This document shows, in pieces, positions 31,632-40,346 of a stretch of DNA of 45,223 nt. Each line of letters begins with the position of its first letter. Position 1 is the first letter of the stretch. Below the pieces are notes generated by a model. The model had not been told where the DNA came from, did no database searches, and was given only the letters and a program-made list of their open reading frames with translations. The translations under genes were made by a program, and so were the position numbers. The stretch comes from UBA3792 sp964426415 (GTDB taxonomy: Bacteria > Bacillota > Clostridia > Christensenellales > CAG-138), in the NCBI GenBank assembly GCA_964426415.1, contig CAYRQM010000013.1:1-45223 (forward strand), written 5' to 3'.

Positions 31632-33055
31632 TTGGCGCTCAAATCCTCCACATACAGATCGGTTACGGCGTCGTCATCCGCCGCGGGCGTTTCCACGGGC
31701 GCTGCCGCTTTCGCGTCCGCCGCGTCGCGTGCGTCAAAGAACTTTGTCGCCACCTGCGGAAACAGTGCGTAGCTCAATACGTCCTCTTCCTGACGGATGC
31801 GGTCTTTGATCTCGGCGCGGTACTTGTCAAGCTCCGGCTCCAGCAAATCGGCAGGACGGCAGGTGATGACCGGCTCGTCGCCGATTGCCATACGCCGCAC
31901 TTCCTCGTTGACGGGGCCCGGAAGCCTGCCGTACTCGCCGCGCAGCAACGCCTTGGACTCTTTGGGGAAGCTCTTGTAGCGCCCCATCAGAACGTTCAGC
32001 ACGGCTTGCGACCCCACGATTTGGCTGGTGGGCGTCACGAGCGGCGGATAGCCGAAATCGGCACGCACGCGCGGCACTTCCTCCAGCACGTCGTAGTATT
32101 TGTCCTCCGCCTTGGCTTGCTTGAGCTGATTGATGAGGTTGCTGAGCATCCCGCCCGGCACCTGATACAGCAGCGTGTTGATGTCCACGCGCAGCGACTT
32201 GTCGGAGATCAAGCCTTCTTTTTTCATGCGGTCGAACACGGGACGGAAATAGCCCGCCGCCTTGGAGAGCTTGTTGAGATCCAGCCCCGTATCCCGTTCC
32301 TGTCCTTGGAGCGTTGCGACCAACGGCTCGGTGGCAGGCTGGGACGTGCCGTTGCCGAACGGCGACAGCGCGGTGTCCACGATGTCCACGCCCGCTTGGG
32401 CAGCCATCAGATAGACCATGTCGCCCGTACCCGTGGTGTTGTGGGTGTGCAGGTGGATGGGGACGTTGACTTCCGTCTTGAGGCGCTTTACCAGAGAGTA
32501 TGCGTCATACGGGAGCAAAAGATTCGCCATGTCCTTGATGCAGATGACGTCGGCGCCCATTTGGACGAATTCCTTGGCGAGATTGACGAAATAGTCCTCG
32601 TTGTGCACGGGCGAGACCGTGTAGGAAATCGCCGGTTCGCAGATGCCGCCGTACTTTTTGGTGTACTTGATGGCGGCTTCCAAGTTGCGCGGATCGTTCA
32701 GCGCGTCAAAGATGCGAATGACGTCGATGCCGTTTTCGATGGCCTTGCGGCAGAACTGCTCCACCACGTCGTCGGCATAATGCTTGTAGCCCAGAATGTT
32801 TTGCCCGCGGAACAGCATTTGCAGCTTGGTGTTGGGCAGCGCCTTGCGAAGCTTGCGCAGCCGCTCCCACGGGTCTTCGTTGAGGAAGCGCAGGCAGGAA
32901 TCGAAGGTTGCGCCGCCCCAGACTTCCAGCGACCAGTAGCCGATGGAGTCCAACACCTCGCACGCGGGCAGCATGTCGGAGATGGGCATCCGCGTCGCCG
33001 CCAAGGATTGGTGCGCATCGCGCAGGATGGTATCGGTAATTAACAGCTTGCTCAT
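31628..33055 (-). CDS. oadA: Oxaloacetate decarboxylase-type carboxyltransferase (alpha) subunit
   Basis: A 475-residue TIM-barrel carboxyltransferase of the pyruvate carboxylase 5S/OadA family. It moves CO2 from oxaloacetate to biotin, leaving pyruvate. Active-site features are DTILRDAHQSLAATRM (about 8-23), GGATFDSCLRFLNEDPWERL, the carbamylated-lysine region VICIKDMANLL, and HLHTHNTTGTGD for metal binding. The C-terminal PYC_OADA domain ends in an Ala/Asp-rich tail; the biotin domain found at the end of many OadA proteins is absent and encoded separately. No biotin carboxylase is nearby, which favours decarboxylation. It follows oadB by 17 bases. Confidence 0.92.
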   Translation of the reverse strand: MSKLLITDTILRDAHQSLAATRMPISDMLPACEVLDSIGYWSLEVWGGATFDSCLRFLNEDPWERLRKLRKALPNTKLQMLFRGQNILGYKHYADDVVEQFCRKAIENGIDVIRIFDALNDPRNLEAAIKYTKKYGGICEPAISYTVSPVHNEDYFVNLAKEFVQMGADVICIKDMANLLLPYDAYSLVKRLKTEVNVPIHLHTHNTTGTGDMVYLMAAQAGVDIVDTALSPFGNGTSQPATEPLVATLQGQERDTGLDLNKLSKAAGYFRPVFDRMKKEGLISDKSLRVDINTLLYQVPGGMLSNLINQLKQAKAEDKYYDVLEEVPRVRADFGYPPLVTPTSQIVGSQAVLNVLMGRYKSFPKESKALLRGEYGRLPGPVNEEVRRMAIGDEPVITCRPADLLEPELDKYRAEIKDRIRQEEDVLSYALFPQVATKFFDARDAADAKAAAPVETPAADDDAVTDLYVEDLSAK

Positions 33056-33072
33056 TTTTTAGGGAAGCCTCC

Positions 33073-34293
33073 TTACTTAAACAATGACAGGAACACGCCC
33101 GCCGCAATGGCGGAACCGATGACGCCCGCTACGTTGGGCCCCATGGCGTGCATGAGCAGGAAGTTCTTGGGATTCTCCTTCTGCCCGACGACTTGGGACA
33201 CCCGCGCCGCCATCGGGACGGCGGAAACGCCTGCAGAACCGATGAGCGGGTTGATCTTCTTCTTGAGGAACAGGTTCATGAACTTTGCCAGCAGAACGCC
33301 GCCTGCCGTGCCGCCCATGAACGCAATCACGCCCAGCGCGACGATGACCAGCGTAGACCACTGCAGGAACGTGGAACCCGTTGCCGTTGCGCCGACGCAA
33401 ACGCCCAAGAAGATGGTGACGATGTTGCAAAGCTCGTTTTGCACCGTCTTGGAAAGGCGCTCGGTGACGCCGCACTCACGGAACAGATTGCCCAGCATCA
33501 GGCAGCCAATGAGCGGCGCCGCAGAGGGCACCAGCAGCGCCACGAAGATGGTGACGACGATGGGGAACAGGATCTTCTCGGTCTTGGAGACGGCACGCAG
33601 CTGTCCCATGACGATGTTGCGTTCCTTTTTGGAGGTCAGCGCCTTCATGATGGGCGGCTGAATGACGGGCACCAACGCCATATAGGAATATGCCGCCACC
33701 GCAATCGGCCCCAAATAGCTTGGCGCCAACTGCGACGTGACCAATATGGCTGTGGGGCCGTCCGCACCGCCGATGATGCCGATGGACGCCGCCAAGTTTT
33801 GAATCGCCGTGTCGCCGTCCAGCGGAATCCACTGGAACGCCACGATCGCCAGCGTGAAGGCAATGTAGATGCCCAGCTGCGCCGCCGCGCCCAAAAGCAG
33901 GCTCTTAGGGTTGGCGATGAGGGGCCCAAAGTCGGTCATCGCGCCGACGCCCAAGAAGATGAGGCACGGGTAGATGCCCAGCTTTACGCCAAGGTACAGA
34001 TAGTCCAAAAGACCCGTTTGGTGGGTGTCGCCAAGCTTTGCCCAATCGATGGCGCCGCCTGCGAACAGCTCTTCATGGAACAGCCCCGCACCCGGCAGGT
34101 TGGTGAGCAGCATCCCAAACGCAATGGGAACGAGCAGCAGCGGCTCGAACTTCTTGACGATCGCAAGGTACAGCAAGAAGCATGCAACCGCAATCATAAC
34201 GAGATACTTCCACCCGCCGTTGCCGAAGTCGAACAGCTGCACGAAGCCAAGCTCCGACACAAAGTCCTGTAAGGTTTGCCAAATTGCTTCCAT
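33073..34293 (-). CDS. oadB: Na+-transporting decarboxylase beta subunit (OadB/GcdB/MmdB)
   Basis: A 406-residue membrane protein that decarboxylates carboxybiotin and pumps Na+ outward. It has about nine to eleven hydrophobic segments and the family's conserved stretches LIFLGVGAMTDFGPLIANP, IGIIGGADGPTAI and GCLMLGNLFRECGVTERL, plus SGAAGVSAVPMAAR-like sequence near the end (GSAGVSAVPMAARV). The conserved aspartate of GGADGPT is the known Na+/proton-coupling residue in the family. It lies 12 bases after the biotin carrier gene. Confidence 0.95.
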   Translation of the reverse strand: MEAIWQTLQDFVSELGFVQLFDFGNGGWKYLVMIAVACFLLYLAIVKKFEPLLLVPIAFGMLLTNLPGAGLFHEELFAGGAIDWAKLGDTHQTGLLDYLYLGVKLGIYPCLIFLGVGAMTDFGPLIANPKSLLLGAAAQLGIYIAFTLAIVAFQWIPLDGDTAIQNLAASIGIIGGADGPTAILVTSQLAPSYLGPIAVAAYSYMALVPVIQPPIMKALTSKKERNIVMGQLRAVSKTEKILFPIVVTIFVALLVPSAAPLIGCLMLGNLFRECGVTERLSKTVQNELCNIVTIFLGVCVGATATGSTFLQWSTLVIVALGVIAFMGGTAGGVLLAKFMNLFLKKKINPLIGSAGVSAVPMAARVSQVVGQKENPKNFLLMHAMGPNVAGVIGSAIAAGVFLSLFK

Positions 34294-34305
34294 GGTAAAC
34301 CTCGC

Positions 34306-34674
34306 TTATGCGATGGTGCAGAGCAGCGTACCGCTTTCGACCATAGCGCCTTTGTTGACGGCAATCGAGGTGACCTTGCCCGCGCAGGGCGCCAAGATTT
34401 CGTTTTCCATCTTCATGGCTTCCAAAATCATGAGGTTCTGCCCTTCCTTCACGGTGTCGCCCTCTTTGACGAGCACTTGCAGGATGTTGCCGGGCATGGG
34501 CGAATTGACCTTCTCGCCTGCGCCGGCTGCCTTGGGCGCGGGCGCCGCGACGGGCGCCTGTTCGGGTGCGGCTGCGGGCGCCTTTTGGGGCGCTGCCTGC
34601 ACGGCGGATGCGTCGATTTCCTCGACTGCGACTTCGTACTTGGTACCGTTTACGGTGACGTTAAATTTACGCAT
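34306..34674 (-). CDS. Biotin carboxyl carrier subunit of the decarboxylase
   Basis: A 122-residue protein with an N-terminal beta segment (MRKFNVTVNGTKYEVAVEE), an Ala/Pro-rich flexible linker (about 24-55) and a C-terminal biotinyl domain. The biotinylated lysine is Lys88 in EAMKMEN. It swings carboxybiotin between OadA and OadB. ATG 34674 has GGAGG ahead; a 5-residue longer start at 34689 would overlap the oadG stop. It resembles the free gamma/delta carriers of methylmalonyl-CoA and glutaconyl-CoA decarboxylases, so the name oadC/gcdC is not assigned. Confidence 0.93.
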   Translation of the reverse strand: MRKFNVTVNGTKYEVAVEEIDASAVQAAPQKAPAAAPEQAPVAAPAPKAAGAGEKVNSPMPGNILQVLVKEGDTVKEGQNLMILEAMKMENEILAPCAGKVTSIAVNKGAMVESGTLLCTIA

Positions 34675-34688
34675 GATGACTTCCTCCA

Positions 34689-35039
34689 TTAGTCTACTTT
34701 TTTCATTGAGAGAATTCGGATCCCGCTGACCTTCTTGCCCATCACCGTGGCGATGGACGCCGCAACCGCCGCGGCAAGCGCGCCGCGATCCGCCTGCGGA
34801 ATTTCATCCGCAGCCGCCGCAGCCGGCACAGCCGCCTGTTTCTTTTGGACGTTTTTCATGATCAGCCCCAACAGGTTGATGACCACGATCAAACAAATCA
34901 GCCCGATGAACACGATTCCGAAGCCCAATACGAACGTGGTAAGCGTGCTTGTCGCCGCGTTGGCACATCCCGAAAAAACGAGACCTTCGCCCTCGGCAGC
35001 CGCTTGTGTGATTCGTACCGCTTCGCCAAAACCCAGCAT
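34689..35039 (-). CDS. oadG: OadG-like decarboxylase gamma subunit
   Basis: A 116-residue protein with a single transmembrane segment near residues 31-56, a cytoplasmic basic start, and an Ala-rich, Glu-containing C-terminal tail (MKNVQKKQAAVPAAAAADEIP...) ending in GIRILSMKKVD. OadG scaffolds the alpha and beta subunits and can bind Zn. Low-complexity small subunits are hard to recognise alone; position first in the oad operon, 14 bases before the biotin carrier, supports the call. ATG 35039 has GGAGG; an in-frame extension to 35072 is not needed. Confidence 0.82.
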   Translation of the reverse strand: MLGFGEAVRITQAAAEGEGLVFSGCANAATSTLTTFVLGFGIVFIGLICLIVVINLLGLIMKNVQKKQAAVPAAAAADEIPQADRGALAAAVAASIATVMGKKVSGIRILSMKKVD

Positions 35040-35078
35040 AAAACTACCTCCGTTATTCTTTGGCAAGATCATATCCTA

Positions 35079-35108
35079 ATCTTACCCAATTATGTTCTTA
35101 TACGACAA
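35079..35108 (-). promoter_or_regulatory. Possible promoter for the oadG-oadA-pgsA operon
   Basis: Minus-strand TTGTCG (35103-35108) and TAAGAT (35079-35084) with an 18-base spacer. Both boxes are only partly like consensus, but this is the best candidate in the AT-rich 180-base gap between oadG and the plus-strand DUF421 gene. Confidence 0.35.
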
Positions 35109-35220
35109 TACCCCTCTATTTCCTCTTATTATTTTTTGATAGGGAACAGCCGCAATTTGCATAGCTTGTAAGTCCCTTCGCGTTATGCATAGCTTTCCAA
35201 CTTTTGCCCACAATATGGGT

Positions 35221-35928
35221 ATGTTGACGTTGTTTTTACGCGCGATCTTTCTTGATTTGTTCGTGTTGCTCATCATCCGCTTGGTCGGCAAGCGGCAGGT
35301 GAGCGATTTGGAGCCGTACGATCTGCTGTTGACCCTTATCATCGCAGACTTGGCAAGCTGCGCCATTGCGGATCCGGACATTCCGCTGCTGTACAGCATC
35401 GTGCCGATCTTGGCGCTGTTCTTGACGCAGCGCACGCTGTCCAAGCTGTCGCTCAAGTCGGCGGGCTTTCGGCGCATCCTGTGCGGCACGCCGCAGGTGC
35501 TCATCATGGACGGCATCCTGCAGGAGAAGGTGATGCGGCAAGTAAACTACACCGTGCGCGACCTTTTGGACAGTCTGCGCAACAAGGAAATCTTTGACAT
35601 TGGGCAGGTGGCGTATGCGATTCTCGAATCCAACGGCTCCGTCAGCGTGCTGCAAAAGGGCGAATACCAAAATCCGACGCTGAAGGACTTGAATCTGAAG
35701 CCCGACGCGGCGGTGCTGTCGCATCTGTTGATTTTGCAGGGCAAGACGCAAAAGAACGCGTTGGAAGCGCTGCACATCGAACAAGCGGACGTGGATCGCA
35801 TCTTGAAAAAGGTCAAGATCGACCCGAAAAACATTTTCTACGCCCAGCTTTCCGCGCACGGCGAGCTGCGCATTCAGATCAACCACACAAGCGGCGGACG
35901 GGTGTTGGTCTTTGACGACGTCGCATAA
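35221..35928 (+). CDS. DUF421 (YetF-like) membrane protein
   Basis: About 235 residues. The N-terminal third has two to three transmembrane segments (LTLFLRAIFLDLFVLLIIRLVG, then LYSIVPILALFLTQ), with the family motif GKRQVSDLEPYDLLLTLIIADLAS. The cytoplasmic part contains GTPQVLIMDGIL and two YetF beta-rich subdomains (YTVRDLLDSLRNKEIFDIGQV..AILESNGSVSVL). Function is unknown. The start is uncertain: ATG codons at 35185, 35215 and 35221 are in frame and none has a good ribosome binding site; 35221 matches the family N-terminus. It is followed 9 bases later by DUF4363, a common pair in Clostridia. Confidence 0.88.
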   Translation: MLTLFLRAIFLDLFVLLIIRLVGKRQVSDLEPYDLLLTLIIADLASCAIADPDIPLLYSIVPILALFLTQRTLSKLSLKSAGFRRILCGTPQVLIMDGILQEKVMRQVNYTVRDLLDSLRNKEIFDIGQVAYAILESNGSVSVLQKGEYQNPTLKDLNLKPDAAVLSHLLILQGKTQKNALEALHIEQADVDRILKKVKIDPKNIFYAQLSAHGELRIQINHTSGGRVLVFDDVA

Positions 35929-35937
35929 GGAGGCGCT

Positions 35938-36327
35938 ATGGGATTCTCAATTTTTCGCGGCGTCTGTACGGCACTGTTTTGCCTGCTGCTGCTGGCGCTG
36001 TTTTGGTTTCCGTCGCAGTTCTTGGAAACGCTGCATCAGGACTTGACCACCTCGGTGGACGAAGCCATTGTGCTGTTGGAGCAGAACGACCCGCAGGCGC
36101 CGCAGCAATGCGCCGCCATTCGCCGACACTACGAGGACAATATGCTGCGGTTGGAACGGTTTTTGAACCACGCAGACGTGGACAACGTGGCAGACCAATT
36201 TGCGCAGGCAGACGCTTCCGCCCAATCGGGCGATTATTCCGACGCCGCCGCCGCGCTGCAGGAAGCGATCTCCCAAATGGAGCATCTTGTGTCCATCGAG
36301 CGGTTTCGGCTCAATTCGCTGCTGTAA
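35938..36327 (+). CDS. DUF4363 family protein
   Basis: A 129-residue protein with an N-terminal transmembrane/signal-anchor segment (about 5-25: RGVCTALFCLLLLALFWF) and an extracellular helical remainder with tetratricopeptide-like pairing of helices (VDEAIVLLEQNDPQAPQQC, then AAALQEAISQMEHL). Function is unknown. An AGGAGG just before the ATG and the short gap link it to the DUF421 gene; genomic pairing of the two families suggests a joint membrane role. A small AGCCCG/CGGGCT hairpin (36334-36351) follows without a T tract. Confidence 0.82.
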   Translation: MGFSIFRGVCTALFCLLLLALFWFPSQFLETLHQDLTTSVDEAIVLLEQNDPQAPQQCAAIRRHYEDNMLRLERFLNHADVDNVADQFAQADASAQSGDYSDAAAALQEAISQMEHLVSIERFRLNSLL

Positions 36328-36370
36328 CGCGAAAGCCCGCACAATCGGGCTGTACGGCGCGTGCGAAATG

Positions 36371-36379
36371 TGGTATACT
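36371..36379 (+). promoter_or_regulatory. Extended -10 promoter for adenine deaminase
   Basis: TG (36371-36372) precedes TATACT (36374-36379), an extended -10 element. No good -35 is seen at the usual spacing (TGTACG at 36351-36356). It lies 25 bases ahead of the ade ATG. Confidence 0.6.
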
Positions 36380-36404
36380 GAGAAAAACGGTTCGGAGGTA
36401 TCCT

Positions 36405-38114
36405 ATGCGCGCGCAAGATTTGCCCAAGCTCGTCGCCGCCGCACGCGACGGGCGCGCCACCCTCGTCATTCGCAATGCGAAGGTGCTCAATGTGTTCACC
36501 AACGAGATTCTCGAAGCCGACGTCGGCATTTGCGGCGACGCCATCTTGGGCGTCGGCACGTTCGACTGTCCCAACGTCTACGACGCGCACGGCGCGTATT
36601 TGGCGCCCGGCTTCATCGACGCCCATGTCCACATCGAAAGCTCTATGGTCACGCCCGCTTCCTTTGCCGGCGTGATTTTGCCGTTCGGCACCACCACCAT
36701 CGTTGCCGATCCCCACGAGATTGCCAACGTGGCAGGAACGAAGGGGCTGGACGCCATCTTCGCGCTTGCCAAGGATTTGCCCTTGGACATTCGGTTTATG
36801 GTGCCGTCCTGCGTGCCCGCAACGCCGTTTGAGCACAGCGGCGCCACGCTGAACGCCGCCGACCTTGCGGCGTACCTCGACCATCCGCAGGTGCTGGGCT
36901 TGGGCGAAGTGATGGACAGCGTTTCCCTGCTTGGGGAAGCGCCCGACATGATGGACAAGCTCATGCGCTTTTTCTCGCGTCCCATCGACGGCCACGCGCC
37001 GCTGCTTTCGGGACGCGGGCTGGACGCCTACTGCTTGGCGGGCCCCATGACCGATCACGAATGTTCCAACTTTGCCGAGCTGAAGGAAAAGCTGCGCAAC
37101 GGCATGCGCATTCTCATCCGCATCGGCTCTGCCGCCAACGGCGTGGACGAAATGTTCCGCGGGCTGGTCGAGGAAGGGCTGCCTACCGACAGCATCAGCT
37201 TTTGCACCGACGACAAGCACATCGAAAACATCCTGCGCGAAGGCCACATCAACCACATCATCAACGTGGCGATCGCGCACGGGATTTCGCCGTTCGACGC
37301 GATTCGCATGGCGACGCTCAACACGGCGCGCACCTATGGGCTCAAGCGTGTCGGCGCCATTGCGCCCGGCTACGCCGCCAACCTTGTGCTGTTTGACGAC
37401 CTAAATCACGTCACGCCCAAGGCGGTCTTTGCCCAAGGCAAGCTGTACGATCCCAAATCGCCCATGCCCGTGCGTCCCGTCGACCCTGCCGTTTTGAACA
37501 GCGTACATTGTGCGCCCGTCTCCAAGGCGCAGCTGCGGCTTCGCGTGCAAAACCCCATGCCGATTATCCAAACCGTCGATCACCAGCTGGTGACCCGTCT
37601 TGCCACCCTTGACGTGCCCGTCGATGCAAACGGCGATTTCGCGCCGCAAAATGGGCTCAACAAGCTGGTCGTCGCGGAACGCCACCATGCCACCGGCAAC
37701 GTGGGCGTGGGTATTGTAAAGGGGCTGACCCTTTCTTGCGGCGCCATTGCCGCCACCGTCGCGCACGACTCCCACAACATCGTGGTGGCAGGCGACAACG
37801 ACGACGATATTCTGTTGGCAATCGATGCGGTGCGCAAGGTCGGCGGCGGCTTCTGCGTGGTGGGAAGCGGCAAGGTCTTGGCGCTGCTGCCCCTGCCGAT
37901 TGCGGGGCTGATGAGCGACGCGCCCGTGGAAACCGTGTTGCAGGGACAGCGCGACCTGCTCCGCGCCGCCAAGTCCATCGGTGCGAACGACGAAAGCGAC
38001 CCGCTCGTGCTGCTGTCGTTTCTGGCGCTGCCCGTCATTCCCGAAGTGCGTCTCACCGACATTGGGCTGTTCGACGTGTGCCATTCCGCGTTCCTGTATC
38101 GGACAAAAGAATAA
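36405..38114 (+). CDS. ade: Adenine deaminase
   Basis: A 569-residue amidohydrolase converting adenine to hypoxanthine plus ammonia in purine salvage. Metal-binding motifs are GFIDAHVHIESSMV (His74, His76), then FGTTTIVADPHEI, DGHAPLLSG, and the catalytic region CTDDKH. The C-terminal ~150 residues form the Ade-specific domain (RHHATGNVGVGIVKG, AHDSHNIVVAGDNDDDI). ATG 36405 has GGAGG 6 bases ahead and gives the family length; a longer in-frame frame starting at 35979 runs through DUF4363 and is rejected. It converges on the nucleoside transporter operon. Confidence 0.96.
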   Translation: MRAQDLPKLVAAARDGRATLVIRNAKVLNVFTNEILEADVGICGDAILGVGTFDCPNVYDAHGAYLAPGFIDAHVHIESSMVTPASFAGVILPFGTTTIVADPHEIANVAGTKGLDAIFALAKDLPLDIRFMVPSCVPATPFEHSGATLNAADLAAYLDHPQVLGLGEVMDSVSLLGEAPDMMDKLMRFFSRPIDGHAPLLSGRGLDAYCLAGPMTDHECSNFAELKEKLRNGMRILIRIGSAANGVDEMFRGLVEEGLPTDSISFCTDDKHIENILREGHINHIINVAIAHGISPFDAIRMATLNTARTYGLKRVGAIAPGYAANLVLFDDLNHVTPKAVFAQGKLYDPKSPMPVRPVDPAVLNSVHCAPVSKAQLRLRVQNPMPIIQTVDHQLVTRLATLDVPVDANGDFAPQNGLNKLVVAERHHATGNVGVGIVKGLTLSCGAIAATVAHDSHNIVVAGDNDDDILLAIDAVRKVGGGFCVVGSGKVLALLPLPIAGLMSDAPVETVLQGQRDLLRAAKSIGANDESDPLVLLSFLALPVIPEVRLTDIGLFDVCHSAFLYRTKE

Positions 38115-38130
38115 CCCTTTCGCATACAAA

Positions 38131-38165
38131 CGGGGCTGCAAGATGCTTGCAGCCCCGTGTTTTTT
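38131..38165 (+). terminator. Terminator after ade, probably bidirectional
   Basis: CGGGGCTGCAAG and CTTGCAGCCCCG (38131-38157) pair perfectly over 12 bp around a 3-base loop, followed by TGTTTTTT on the plus strand. On the minus strand the stem is followed by TTTG, so it can also end the transporter operon. Confidence 0.92.
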
Positions 38166-38180
38166 GGTTTGATGCAGCGA

Positions 38181-39209
38181 TCAGCGCTCCTCGCGGAAGT
38201 ACGCCAAGCCCAAACTGGCAGGCGGCTGATCCTCTTTCTTTTTGCGGAAGGAAACGATGAGCAGCACCACGATGGTGACGAGGTACGGCAGCATCTTGAA
38301 GATTTCCGTCGCGCTGCGGGTCATGTCGGGCAAATTCCAGCCGGTAATCTTCTCGCCAAATTCGAGAATGGACGGCATGAAATTGTACAGCCAATACAGG
38401 AACCCGAATAGATACGAGCACCAAATGGCGCGCACGGGCTTCCATGTGGCGAAGATGACCAGCGCCACTGCCAACCAGCCCAGCGCTTCGATGTTGCCAT
38501 CGTTTGCCCAAGTGCCCTTGATGTAGTCCATGACGTAGTACAGACCGCCAAGCCCCGAAATGCCTGCGCCGATGCAGGTGGCAAGGTATTTGTACTTGGT
38601 GACGCTGATGCCCGCCGCGTCCGCCGTCGCGGGATTCTCGCCCACGGCGCGCAGGTTGAGCCCAACGCTGGTGCGGGTAAGCACGAAGCCCAGTACGATG
38701 GCAACGACGATGGCAAAGTATGCCATGAACCCGTAATTGCAGAACAGCCGATCGAATACGCCCAGCCCGTCGGTGAGCGACTGCGTGGCGCGGAAGGCGC
38801 CGCTGGTCGCCGCAACGCGGATTTGTCCTACGCCGCCCGCGATGGTGTTGAGCGAACCGCCAAGGTAGTTGGCAAGCCCTGCCGCAAAGATGGTCAGCGT
38901 CAAGCCTGTGACGTTCTGGTTGGTGCGCAGGGAGATGGTGAGGAAGCTGTAAAGCAGCCCGCCCAGCATGGATGCGGCAAGTGCACACACGATGGCAATC
39001 AACATGCCGACGACGGGAATGGGGGTTGCCGCATTCAGCTCGTACAGGAACGAACCGACCAAGCCGCCGATGGCGCCAAGGTACATGATGCCCGGAACGC
39101 CCAAGTTGAGGTTGCCCGATTTCTCGGTGAGAATCTCGCCCATCGCGCCGAACAGGATGATCGTGCCGAACGTGATCGACGTTGTGAATAAGGAGACGAT
39201 CATATCCAT
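38181..39209 (-). CDS. BMP-family nucleoside ABC transporter, permease 2
   Basis: A 342-residue membrane protein of the NupQ/YufQ type (BPD_transp_2 family) with eight or more hydrophobic segments. The conserved pattern is GEILTEKSGNLNLGVPGIMYLGA at the start and TSVGLNLRAVGENPATADAAGISV in the cytoplasmic coupling loop that contacts the ATPase. It ends with a charged tail. It is the last gene of the operon, 3 bases after permease 1, and is followed by the terminator shared with ade. Confidence 0.93.
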   Translation of the reverse strand: MDMIVSLFTTSITFGTIILFGAMGEILTEKSGNLNLGVPGIMYLGAIGGLVGSFLYELNAATPIPVVGMLIAIVCALAASMLGGLLYSFLTISLRTNQNVTGLTLTIFAAGLANYLGGSLNTIAGGVGQIRVAATSGAFRATQSLTDGLGVFDRLFCNYGFMAYFAIVVAIVLGFVLTRTSVGLNLRAVGENPATADAAGISVTKYKYLATCIGAGISGLGGLYYVMDYIKGTWANDGNIEALGWLAVALVIFATWKPVRAIWCSYLFGFLYWLYNFMPSILEFGEKITGWNLPDMTRSATEIFKMLPYLVTIVVLLIVSFRKKKEDQPPASLGLAYFREER

Positions 39210-39212
39210 GGC

Positions 39213-40346
39213 TTATTTCCTCCCTTTCGACAGACCGCGAATCTGTACCCGATAATTGACGAAGAACTCGCTCGCCAACACGAAGAACAGCACGATGCCG
39301 GTAATCATATGGGACACGTCGTTGCTGACGCCGAACTCCGTCGCCAACGCGATGGCGCCTTTTTCGAGGAAGACGATCAACGCTGCAATGGCGATCATGA
39401 TGAAGGTGTTGAACTTGGCAAGCCACGCCACAATGATGGCGGTGAACCCGCGTCCGCCCGCGGTGGTTTCGGAAAGCGTGTGATCCGCGCCCGCAACGGT
39501 GACGAACCCTGCAAGCCCGCAGATGGCGCCCGAAATCAGCATGGAACGGATGATGACCTTGCGCACGCTGATGCCCGCATACCGTGCGGTGTTCTCGCTT
39601 TCGCCCACGACGGCGATCTCATAGCCCTGCTTGCTGTTGCGCAGATAGAAGAACATGAGGACGCACACCGCCGCCACGAGAAGCAGCGTGAGGGTCACAT
39701 TGGTGCCCGTCGTCTCGCCGTTCAGAACGGGTGGGAACCAGCCCGCCTTGCTGGCACGGTTGATGACGCCGATGGAGTTGCTGCCCTTGGGCTGCTCCCA
39801 CAACGGAATCAGGAACATAGTCAGCTGAATCGCAACGTAGTTCATCATGAGGGTGAACAGCGTCTCGTTTGTGTTCCAATAGGATTTGCTGATGGCGGGC
39901 AGCGCGCCCCATGCCGCGCCCGCGACCATTGCCGCAGCGCCCATCATCACCAACAGAATCCAGTTGGGAATGGCGGAATCGCCCAGCTTGATCATGCACG
40001 CAGCCGCCGCAATGGCGCCCACCATGATCTGCCCCTCGGCGCCGATGTTCCAGAATCGCATCTTGAACGCGGGCGCCAAGCCAATGGCAATCAGCAGCAG
40101 AATCAGCGTGTCGCGGATCCACGGGATGGCGTACACCAGCATATCGCGGAAGGTGTGGACGTATTCGAACCCGAAAATGCCGTTCGCCATCTTGACGTAG
40201 ACGATGATGGGATTCAGCCCAAACATGATGTTCAGCAGAATGCCGCAAACCACCAGCGACAGGAACAGCCCCCCGATGCGGATGAGCCATCCCGCCCACT
40301 TGGGCAGGCTGCTTTGCTTGCTGATACGAATCAAAGGCTCTCTCAT
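39213..40346 (-). CDS. BMP-family nucleoside ABC transporter, permease 1
   Basis: A 377-residue membrane protein of the NupP/YufP type. It has a basic N-terminus, multiple transmembrane helices, MRFWNIGAEGQIMVGAIAAA near the middle and the coupling loop QGYEIAVVGESENTARYAGIS. It forms the channel with permease 2. Its ATG overlaps the ATPase stop by 4 bases (ATGA). Confidence 0.93.
   Translation of the reverse strand: MREPLIRISKQSSLPKWAGWLIRIGGLFLSLVVCGILLNIMFGLNPIIVYVKMANGIFGFEYVHTFRDMLVYAIPWIRDTLILLLIAIGLAPAFKMRFWNIGAEGQIMVGAIAAAACMIKLGDSAIPNWILLVMMGAAAMVAGAAWGALPAISKSYWNTNETLFTLMMNYVAIQLTMFLIPLWEQPKGSNSIGVINRASKAGWFPPVLNGETTGTNVTLTLLLVAAVCVLMFFYLRNSKQGYEIAVVGESENTARYAGISVRKVIIRSMLISGAICGLAGFVTVAGADHTLSETTAGGRGFTAIIVAWLAKFNTFIMIAIAALIVFLEKGAIALATEFGVSNDVSHMITGIVLFFVLASEFFVNYRVQIRGLSKGRK

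Noticed and set aside
35979..36404. Upstream extension of the ade reading frame into DUF4363
   Set aside because: The extension is Arg/Pro-rich, overlaps a real gene, and the ATG at 36405 has a good ribosome binding site and fits the family start.
36328..36404. Purine riboswitch upstream of ade
   Set aside because: The gap is only 77 bases and contains the promoter; there is no room for an aptamer and no core sequence is seen.
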